A DNA stretch of 64,000 bases, taken from contig SMSO01000034.1 of NCBI GenBank assembly GCA_004764695.1, positions 3,604,501-3,668,500 of the forward strand. Reading direction: 5' to 3'. This stretch comes from Schizochytrium sp. TIO01 (Eukaryota > Sar > Bigyra > Thraustochytrida > Thraustochytriidae). The notes beneath the pieces were generated by a model. It searched no databases, was not told where the DNA came from, and saw only the letters and a program-made list of their open reading frames with translations. Positions 55,551 to 64,000 of the stretch are shown here, one piece after another; within the stretch, counting starts at the first letter, position 1; the number at the start of each line of letters is the position of its first letter. Made by a program: the position numbers and the translations under genes.

Positions 55551-57234
55551 AATCGCCAACTTCGACGAAGAGCTTCCCAAGCTCAACTTTAGATCAATCG
55601 AATTGGATTCTGCGCTCAATGAAGTTGAAGAAGACGTGTCTTCATCCTCGTCTCCATCCTGTCTAAAAGAGCAACCAAAAGGCCAAACAAGTAGGAGAAA
55701 AGAAGCAATGAAAACAAACAAAACTTGAAAGGATAACAATTACCTATAGAAAGAAAGAGGGATAAATTGAAAGAAAGAAAGTCACTTCGTTTCTATTCCA
55801 AGTTGTTAATTTGTTTATAATTAAAATAAAAAGAGAAGAAATTATGAATAGACGTCGAACGAAAGACATTTGCACTCCACCTTCACTATTTAAAAGACAC
55901 AGAAGCCACAACGAGGTGGTTAGAACCAAGCACCAATCTACTGCTTTGACAAGGTCATAAGTTCTTATGCATGTTAAACAATAATCTTAGAATTACTGAG
56001 TTCGTACAAATCGGCAGGTATCAGCCTTGTGCAACCTTGCACAAATTAGTTTTTCTTTCTTTCTACAGACTAAGGCTATCGTCTCTTTCCCTCCATTCGT
56101 GCGACATCAGTGGGGACACATGCAGTTAGTAAGGACCCATGAGTTGAACAGGAAGAGACCTTCGTGGAGGCAGGGAGCCGACAAGAAGCAAGACGTAAAG
56201 TAGACAATGGACACGTACAGTAGAGAATAGAGCGTATAGTTCACTTGGGTATGCGGGGATTACAGACTATAAAGCACGGCGAAAGTAGGGTATGCGAAAG
56301 ATGGAGAACTACTCCTCGTAATAGTTAAAACAACACGTAGAAAAGGTCGCGAAGGGAGAACTCACAAACTTAGACTTGTGAGGATGTTGATGATAATCTT
56401 GGGAACTGCGCATTCTCCTTGGCGGCGTTCGTGTTCTTCGGTGCAGACAGAAGCGAGCTACAATCACAGCTACTGCCGTCGGTATATCGGTAAGTCCAAT
56501 CCGATTTCTGCCGCCAATTCGTTACTTGTTTGTATGTTTTTCAATAATAATAAAAAGAATGATACTATACGTATGAAAGGAGAAAAAGAGTCCCATCATT
56601 ACTACTACTAGTCTCTTTCATCATTATAAACTGACCTTGTAAACCGTGGGGCGACGTTTCTGCTGCGCAAAAGAGTTGCCGTTCTCAAGTTTCTTCGCCT
56701 GATGCATCTTTTGGCTCTTCCCCGTAGTCTAAGCCTAGCCCCCCCACCACTTAGAAACAGTCGTGGCAAACCCAAACAAAGTATTACAGTGTTTGATTGT
56801 TTTTCATTTCAGAAATTTAATTTTAAAGTTAATAGCAGAGAGAGAGACAGAAAGAAAGACGATGGCGCGTCTTTCTCTCCTGGGCACCATAAATAAATAC
56901 ATACAATACATGTTCATGCCGGCGTCTCTTTGCTCGACCATTCCTTGGGCTTCGGATTGTATCGAAATGTGCTTTGCGTATTCGCTTGCCTGCTCACTAG
57001 ACTATTCCAGAGCTGATTCATTTGTTGTGTTGTTGGCTCCACGACTGACCATTGTTGAATATGAAGGATGATTTTCTGATTCGACTTCTGAGTTCTCTCT
57101 TTCAAGAACAGTTGTTTGATATATAAAGAGTGTGATATTACAGATATGGACAAATTGATCGATTTCGTTCAATCGTTAGTCACCCAATTGCCGGCTTCTG
57201 TGCCTTGTCGCCTCGACGCTCACTTCCCGGCGCC
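55551..57234. other. Shared upstream region of the two M14 genes
   Basis: About 1.7 kb between two divergent starts. The first 190 bases upstream of the minus-strand ATG stay open in frame (acidic DGDEDEDTSSS), so a longer 5' exon or 5' UTR is possible. The rest is AT-rich with no further gene. No TATA or initiator can be assigned with confidence. Confidence 0.4.
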
Positions 57235-59619
57235 ATGCTCATGCGCAACACGCGCGGGGGGCGCGCCTCCCGCCAGCGCGAGGATGACTGGCGCCGCCTG
57301 CAGGCAGAGAACAGCAAGGAGCGTCGCAAGGTCTCACTTGTCACTCGCAAGCTCAAGATCGGCCTTTGCGCCGCTCTCCTGGCGGTGATTATGCTCATCG
57401 CCACCGTCTTCCCAGGCTCGCTTCCGTTTAGCGGGCAGCAACTTGATGTTGACGCCTCTTCGAATCCCGCCTCGCTCTCCTCTACAGTATCGGCACCTGT
57501 CGTTACCTCAGGATCAGGTCCCGTGAGTGCAGGCATTTCGCTTGATCACATCGGCGAGCTGCAGCTGCGGAACCCCTCCCACAAGCTGTGCGGGGGCGCA
57601 GCTCTTTACTTTATCGAGTCTAGGTCGAAGCTCTCAGACCTTTCCAAGCCCTTGCAGCTCGGCACTGTCGTCGCTCACGTACAAGAGGCTTCTGAGGAGG
57701 ACTGCTGCAACGCTTGCGCGGCTAGTGACTGCCATGCCTTCAGGTACCAGGCGCCCTCTTCGTGCTCTTTCCTCACTGTCGATAACATTGCTCAACAACT
57801 TGCACAGCAAGCTGCCCAAGAATCTAAATGGCGTGATGAGAGCAGGCTCAGGGGTGAAAATTCTGTCCAGACGCAGGCTCCAATTAATAAACATGATGAA
57901 CCCGCAGATGAGGTCGAAGAATTAGCAGAACCGCTCACAAGCTCAGAGTCTGAGAGATTGCAGTTTGGAGAGATAGATGCACTGGCATCAGATACGAATG
58001 GAGACGAGGATGAAGTAACAGCAGTTGACGAAGATGAGGATGAGAATACTGAAGATCAGGATGCTGAGGAGACAAATGACGAAGAAGAGACCGAAGAGGA
58101 AGAAGTAGTTGAGGAGGAGGATGAGGGAGGAGAAGACGAATCAACCTCCGAGGATGAGGGTGAAGAGGATATGGAGGAGGAAAGTAGTGGAGAAACTGAA
58201 GAAGACAGCGACCTTGCGGCACTCTTTTCCGGCCTTGGAGGCAATAATGAAGACACGTCTGAGGAAGATGACCTCTTCAAGGACTTGGAGGCTTTTGATG
58301 GCGGGGATGACTTCTTCAGTTTGGAGTCGGCAGACTCTAGCTCAAAGGATGCTAACCTTTTAGAGCAGCTCATGTCTGAGGCTGAAAACCGCATTAACCC
58401 TAAGCCCAAGAGCACCGAAGAGATTGAGGCAGCTCGTATTGCAGAACTCCGTGAAAGTCTTCGCGAGCGTCAGCTTGAGCCTGACAAGCTGGAGGAGCTC
58501 GCTAAAAAGGGCTTGCGAGATATTCTTCCCCCTGGTGATTATAACCGTCTCACTGCCCGGGACCCGATCTATGGCAAACACAAGAGCGTTTTTCTTCGTT
58601 ACCGCTCCCAACGCGAGATTTTGGCTGTGGCTAAGGACCTTGCTGACCACTACAAGGATGTTGAACTGGTTGAAATTGGCGACAACGCAGATCGCAAGAA
58701 GCCTTTACCTATCATGAGCCTTCGTGTAGGCAATGGTCGTCGCGGAAAGCATGTTTTTGTTCTCGGTACTCTCCGTGGTTGTGAGTGGACCTCCTCGATG
58801 GGTATTCTGCACACTGCGATGGCCATCAAGGGCCGTGGAGAGTCTACAAAGGCTTTGCTGGATGCTGTTCAGTTTCACTTTGTCATGATCTCTAATCCAA
58901 CTGGTTTTGATTACTCCCACCTTCATACCCCGAGTAGTGCACGCTCATGGTGCAAGAACCGTCGGGTTGCGGTTTCTGGCTCGCACGGTGTTGATTTGGA
59001 GCACAACTGGGGTCTGGACGGCGTTTCATGGGGCTTCGGTAAGCGAATGAAAGAGGGTGCCAAGTTGGAAAGTTTTCAGGGCCCTGCCAACTTCTCTGAG
59101 CCTGAGACACAAGCGCTAAGAAACTACATGGCGCATTACGCAACCGGGCGTGGGCGTGTGGCTGTCATTCAGGTCAAGTGCTGTTCTGGTGTAATCACAC
59201 CGCCACAAATCTACAGGGCCTTTGAAAAGCCAATTGACATCAATCTGATCGCAGGGCGTCTTGCTATTCAGATGGAACGCACTGACGGAACCAAGTACAC
59301 TGTCACTGCTCGTGAGACTGAGTTCCACCCCAAGAACCAGGGCCAATTGATCGACTATACATATAATGAGCTACAAGCTGAGCTATCATTGATGGTCGAC
59401 GTCAAAGCTAGTGCTTTAAGTACTCGCCAGGATGCAACGAAGATTGCTATAGAGCCTTTTCAGACACTTTTGCGTGAGCTAGAGACAGCGTCTATTTTTG
59501 TTGCCCAGAAGCTGCTGCGTGTTCCCATCCGAGGTGCGGCTGTTAACGTGCCGTTTACCAAGAAGCCCACGGATCCTTACCCAACTGTGCAGGGTGGCAA
59601 GCGTAAGCGCAAGAAGTAA
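57235..59619 (+). CDS. Catalytically dead M14 carboxypeptidase paralogue, type II membrane protein with PAN/apple-like domain
   Basis: The ATG at 57235 gives 794 residues; a second ATG lies two codons on. A basic N-terminus is followed by one membrane helix (IGLCAALLAVIMLIATVF, about 40-58). Residues about 108-185 are a Cys-rich PAN/apple-like unit (EEDCCNACAASDCHAFRYQAPSSCSFL), then about 130 acidic residues. The M14-like domain (about 465-745) aligns segment by segment with the gene at 52907, but key residues differ. HGRE is RGCE (R514, E517), the third zinc ligand His is Lys (K648 in VKCCSG), Asn-Arg of LNRNWG is Glu-His, and the catalytic Glu region reads MVDVKA (D722). Zinc binding and peptidase activity are therefore not expected; a peptide-binding or regulatory role is inferred. 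A basic tail ends KRKRKK. Convergent with the P4-ATPase. Confidence 0.88.
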   Translation: MLMRNTRGGRASRQREDDWRRLQAENSKERRKVSLVTRKLKIGLCAALLAVIMLIATVFPGSLPFSGQQLDVDASSNPASLSSTVSAPVVTSGSGPVSAGISLDHIGELQLRNPSHKLCGGAALYFIESRSKLSDLSKPLQLGTVVAHVQEASEEDCCNACAASDCHAFRYQAPSSCSFLTVDNIAQQLAQQAAQESKWRDESRLRGENSVQTQAPINKHDEPADEVEELAEPLTSSESERLQFGEIDALASDTNGDEDEVTAVDEDEDENTEDQDAEETNDEEETEEEEVVEEEDEGGEDESTSEDEGEEDMEEESSGETEEDSDLAALFSGLGGNNEDTSEEDDLFKDLEAFDGGDDFFSLESADSSSKDANLLEQLMSEAENRINPKPKSTEEIEAARIAELRESLRERQLEPDKLEELAKKGLRDILPPGDYNRLTARDPIYGKHKSVFLRYRSQREILAVAKDLADHYKDVELVEIGDNADRKKPLPIMSLRVGNGRRGKHVFVLGTLRGCEWTSSMGILHTAMAIKGRGESTKALLDAVQFHFVMISNPTGFDYSHLHTPSSARSWCKNRRVAVSGSHGVDLEHNWGLDGVSWGFGKRMKEGAKLESFQGPANFSEPETQALRNYMAHYATGRGRVAVIQVKCCSGVITPPQIYRAFEKPIDINLIAGRLAIQMERTDGTKYTVTARETEFHPKNQGQLIDYTYNELQAELSLMVDVKASALSTRQDATKIAIEPFQTLLRELETASIFVAQKLLRVPIRGAAVNVPFTKKPTDPYPTVQGGKRKRKK

Positions 59620-60368
59620 ATCAAACAGAGCATTTGTTCAATACTCGCGAAACGTAGAAACACCAAGCTGTTTGCCCATAAAACAGCAGTTGTAGCGCTC
59701 AAAAAGAGTCACTACATCTGGAGAAATCTTCTCTTCTCTCGCCAACCCCTCTTTTCTATGATTTCAAGGTCATCTTTACTAATGATCCAAGCATTTTTTT
59801 TGCAAGAGGAGAGGTGCTCTTCTCATTCTCTACAGACAGATGCCGCAAGAAACCTGAAGATGCAAAGATCAAGAGAAAATCCAAAATTAGAAACACATAT
59901 TATCTGACTGAGAAGCAAGGTGATGATTCATCGTCCTCGTCCATTGCATCCCGTTCGCAAGACATCAAATTGCAGGCGTCCAACGTTTTGTTGATACATA
60001 GACCAATAATAATGTAATGTTGGGCACCTACAGCTTTTTAATTTGTCAACTGTGCGAAAGCCTCATGATGCTTGCTATGAAGATAATTTCTTATTAAAAT
60101 TACTTGCCTCCTGCCTTTCTATGTTTTGTTGGATTACCAGATAGTAGGTACAACATACATTTTTAAAAAAATAGCAACAATTAAAAATAATAAAAAGGTC
60201 AAGAACTAAATTTGATTTTCCCGAGCTCGCAAAGATGGTCGCGAAGCATGTAGAAGATACCATTGGTGTGGTATAGCAAGGTGCAAGGAAAGAGAGGTAA
60301 TCAGAATATATAAAAGAGTAATACAATTCATAACAACAGAATTAAAAGCTATTTTAAGATATCTTGCT
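59620..60368. other. Convergent 3' spacer, no gene seen
   Basis: AT-rich DNA between the M14 paralogue and P4-ATPase 3' ends, with A/T runs at 60160-60195; nothing recognised. Confidence 0.5.
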
Positions 60369-63300
60369 CTACTGATTCTTCTTAACAGTAGAAGCGCTTT
60401 CACTGGTCTTAGCTTGCTCACGAGCTCCAGTTGCTGCACGGTTAGCAGCATCTTCATCTTCCTTAATTTCATCAAGCGGCTGCTTTTTGCGAGCAAATGG
60501 AAGAAACTTTTGCAGATCAAACCGCTGAGCCGAAGTTTCATAGGCATCGTTATCATCATTCTCATCGTCTTCGTAATCATCGTTGTTAAAAGGCTCTTCC
60601 GTGCGAGGTGCGGCAGGAGCACTTGCACTGGTTGAGTTACTCTTGTGCACGCGGCCAATACGACGCAATCCAGAACGGACATCTTCACCAAAAGTGGAAA
60701 AGTCATAATCAAAGGCGGGTGCCATTTTCTGAAACGCCGATGACTGCGAAAGAGCAGACTGAGCGCGGTGTGCCATAGCATGTTGACGGTAATCTCCAAC
60801 ACTAGACTCTTCTGAAGTTCGTGTCTTGAGAAATGGAGAAGAGACTGGGGCAGACAAGCTACGCTCAACTTTATCATATTGAGAATCGGTGCCCGAATTT
60901 GCCAAATCTTTTGCTCGCTTATTTCCTTCACGCTTTTCGACAGCCTGAGAAATTCGTTGAACTCCAACTGAGAAAGGGAGCGCTGTGAGACGACCAAACT
61001 CCTCAAGCACACGGATGGCATCCTGATGAGAGTGGCGTGCATGCTTATTACCCTTGAAGTATCCACGATCAAGCTCTTGAAGAACTTGGCCCGGGTGTGG
61101 GAAGAACTCCTTGCTAATGGTACGAACAGTGATATCGAGAACAATTACAGAGAGAACGCAAAGAACAACCGAGGTCCAAAGCATATTTGCGCCAGCCTCA
61201 GCGGTATAGATAATCGACGGGGTAGATACCGATGCCATAACGATAAAGAAGCATGCTAGATCAAGCACGAAGACAAGAACTGTGATGTTTGTGAAAGTAG
61301 AACCAATTAAAGCCTGGCGAGTGTATAACACCATGATAAGACCGAGGTACATACCAGAACCAAGAGTTTCGAGAGGGACACTAACTGGGAGTACACAGAA
61401 GAGGAAACCATACAGAAGGACAATATGCACAGCAGAGCGAAGAACAAGCTGCATGAGACTCGTGTAATTCAGATCACTCGAATTCACGCCAACACCGTAA
61501 ACCCAAGGGTTGCGCAGAATCGTCTCTGGGGTAAGGTCACGATCAAACCAACCATGAGCCACCTCGCAGACGTTAGCAAAGTAGGCAAAAAACGATGTAA
61601 AAATGGTCTCGTAGAAAATCTGCTCACCACTCCACAAACTAAAAGGAAGGTACATGAACAAAAGCCCGGTATAAATAACCCATGAGTACACAACGTAGTT
61701 GATGACGTTTGCCTGCCGGCGGTAGGTCCAGCGGCCATGCACAAGCATGAGTCGAACAAGGTAGCGAAACTGACCAATAGCAAAATCACTACTATTCACG
61801 GCCTGTCGACCCTCCATACCAGAGATGCCTACACCGACATGAGCAGCCTGAATCATAGGTACATCGTTTGCACCATCACCAATGGCCAGCGTAACAGGCG
61901 GTCGCTGTAAGCTTTTGACGTCAGGAGCGAAACGAACCATTTCAACAATGAGAGATTTCTGTGCAGGGCTGACACGGCAAGCAAGTACAACCTTGCAAGC
62001 ACGAGCAACACGAAGAAGCTTTTCTTCAAGCTGAACATTTCCCTTTTGTTTGTGAAGCAAGAGTTCCAAAGATACACCACTGACTACGAGAGCAACATGA
62101 GCCTGAAACTCCGAGTTGGTCGAAGATGCATGCAAAAGATTGTGGCAAAATTTGCGAAAGCTGATAAATGGTGCAGCAAAGCCGCGGAGAAAAGTTGCGC
62201 ATCTGCTAGCTCCTGCGTTGTTTTCAGCATTCGTAGCTCCCTGTTTCTCACTGTTGAAGTGATTTTTAATTGCCTTGGACTCTTCATAACGGTCCCATTG
62301 CATATCCACACCTTGTGTAGCATGCTGGAGAACCTCAAGAATTTCATCAAGCTGTTCCTCAAGGCGAACCACGTCGTCTGATATGAGTTTCAACTGAAGC
62401 ATTTTTGAGTCCAAAAGATTACTAGACAAACCAATGTTGATGGCGGTCTCAACCTTGTCACCTGTGAGCACCCAGACTTGGCAGCCAGCATCACGCAAGG
62501 TTCGAATTGACTCAGGTACACCAAGTTGAAGCTGGTCCTCGATAGCACTGGCACCAACTAGCATGACATTGTTTTCAACAAGCTCAGCGGCTTTGGCCAG
62601 CGCAGCTCCACGTTCGCCACTTTTGGCGACGAGTGCAGCTTTGTATGTACGATGCCAATCTTCGTATTCATCTGGGGTAAGCTCACGTTTGCCCATAACC
62701 AGGGTTCGAAGACCATTCCACGAGTAAGCAGTGAGCGCATCATTAAGCTCTTTGACCTTTGCATCCTGACCTGCTGCCAGGCGCTCAAGCATCTTGTTGT
62801 CAGCACCCTTCATCATCAAAACAATGGAATTGTCACTTGTACGATTGAGAACAAGTGACATACGCTTACGGGAGCTGTTGAAAGGGTTAACAGCAAGCAC
62901 CTTGTATTCATCCTCCCCATGGGGAGTCTTGATTACAATACGGCCGTCTGAGGTTGACTGTAGGTCCACACCACATATTCCAGCAGCCTTTACAAAAGCT
63001 TCCTCATCGGGACTCTCGGCATTAAGTACGGGGTTTCCGTTTTCATCAAAATCAAGCACCACAGTGTGGCAAACGGCGAGCATGACAAAAAAGTCCATCA
63101 AAGCACGATGCTCATCTGTAGTTTGTTCCTCCTTAAGCATTTGAATTGCGCCCTCAAATACTTCAAGAACATCAATCGACTTAAGTGATGCCTCGGAGCC
63201 ACTATCACTGTCAAGGTCACTGCCGTCATCAAAGCCTCCCGATGGAGCACCAATCTCAAGATCGGCGAAGTGATCATCACTACTGACCTGTTTTAGATTC

Positions 63301-64000
63301 GGGTTCATTCATTGTGACATCCTCAGGGCCATTTTCTTGACTTTCCGCAGCTTCCTCCAGGACTGATTCCAGCGCCTTTTTGTCATCGGCATTAAAGGAT
63401 TTGGGTGCTGCAGGGTCGTCCGAGCCTTTGGCGGCATCATCCATTTCACTCTGATCAGGAGGTGGGGGTTGATGACCATACATGTTGCCATCAACCCAGC
63501 AGCCGACCATCTTCATTTGGTTGCGCGTGAGAGTTCCTGTTTTGTCGCTGAAAACGTGTGTAATTTGTCCGATTTCAGCAACCAGATTACTTGTACGACA
63601 GCTTGCGGCGGTATCCGATTCCTCGTGGTACATTTGAATATCCCACATGATCATGGCCTGAGCATAAAAGTTGAGAATTTCAACAATAATGATGATGGGG
63701 ATGGGGATCATGTTTGAGAGCAGAATTAAGTAAGTAAACAGGTAAGCGAGAGGTCCAGGAGTATTGAAGATCTCTGTCGAACTAGTGTTCTGAAAATACC
63801 AAAAGTCCGCTGTGTCTTGTACGTCGGTAAAGAGAATGACATCTGCGACAATAATGAGAATGCACATAAGAACCGTGACAATGAGAAGAATGCGGTTCAT
63901 AAAGAGATCAATGCGACCGAACTTGGCCGGAGAAGCTCTGCGCGACAAGGCGAGCTTGGTTTCTGGACCGGCATATGCGACAAGTCCAATGATCCACTTG
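60369..64000 (-). CDS. P4-ATPase (phospholipid flippase), 5' end outside the window
   Basis: P4-ATPases move aminophospholipids from the outer to the cytosolic leaflet, usually with a CDC50 partner. The frame is open to the window edge. Visible motifs include AYAGPETKL, the M4 segment NMIPIPIIIIVE (P4-type, with Pro-Ile instead of Ser-Leu of PISL), the phosphorylation site DKTGTLT at 63526-63546, ESPDEEAFVKAA, NPFNSSRKRMSLVL, MKGAD, VWVLTGDKVETAINIG, ACRVSPAQKS and IGDGANDVPMI. The C-terminal helices follow (FYETIFTSFFAYFANVCEVAHGWFDRDL), then a 250-residue disordered acidic/basic tail. At 63280-63308 the upstream frame stops and coding continues in the +1 frame after an AAAA run. A CAG|GTCAGT donor with a 52-nt intron, or one surplus A, would restore it. 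The insert in the N-domain here is acidic and Ser-rich. Confidence 0.92.

Noticed and set aside
1-64000. Recurrent intergenic word TAGGTAC/GTACCTA as a dispersed regulatory element.
   Set aside because: A seven-base word is expected several times by chance in 64 kb on two strands, and the occurrences show no consistent position relative to genes.
1-64000. CRISPR arrays, prokaryotic operons, insertion sequences or phage genes.
   Set aside because: The window is eukaryotic in gene structure and content; no spaced direct-repeat array or transposase was found.

Overview
The window is nuclear DNA from a unicellular eukaryote. Proteins include a PEX11 peroxisome protein, a mitochondrial CPT2-type carnitine acyltransferase, a P4-ATPase flippase, a MYCBP homologue, a MORN protein and a double AAA+ ATPase. 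Genes are mostly single long exons without operons or Shine-Dalgarno signals, and one clear 45-nt GT-AG intron lies at the left edge. Intergenic DNA is AT-rich, long and full of microsatellites. The protein mix and sparse introns fit a stramenopile protist such as a labyrinthulomycete (thraustochytrid). That placement is inference; no rRNA or other marker is present.

Layout, left to right. 0-10 kb: the 3' end of an unrecognised gene (+), a single-pass membrane protein (-), a possible TFIIS-N-like fragment (+), PEX11 (+), and a protein with a PH-like and a ubiquitin/DCX-like domain (-). 14-18 kb: a VIT-vWA protein ending in a (Cys-Cys-Asp)n tail (+) and MYCBP (-). 18-28 kb: a 10-kb gene-poor AT-rich stretch. 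28-37 kb: a CMGC-like kinase with a 300-residue insert (+), CPT2 (-), and a tandem AAA+ ATPase with altered Walker B motifs (+). 37-42 kb: microsatellite-rich spacer. 42-48 kb: a SYLF-domain protein (+) and a TIR/HET-like TPR protein whose C-terminus is a CaaX box (-). 50.7-60 kb: a MORN protein (+), an intact secretory M14 metallocarboxypeptidase (-), and head to head with it a paralogue that has lost its zinc ligands (+). 60.4-64 kb: a P4-ATPase running off the right edge (-).

Organisation. Among the 15 well-supported genes, neighbours alternate strand at 13 of 14 transitions. The seven convergent pairs are separated by only about 0.6-1.1 kb, while the divergent promoter-side gaps are about 1.7-10 kb. 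Three genes show places where coding continues in the +1 frame (four sites in all); these are short introns, single-base assembly errors or real frameshifts.

The most interesting loci are the active/inactive carboxypeptidase pair, the TIR/HET-TPR-CaaX protein, the AAA+ protein with Walker B Glu-to-Gln in both modules, and the Cys-rich-tailed VIT-vWA protein. The genes do not form one pathway. PEX11 and CPT2 both belong to lipid and organelle metabolism, and the flippase, SYLF, VIT-vWA and carboxypeptidase proteins suggest membrane and secretory functions.
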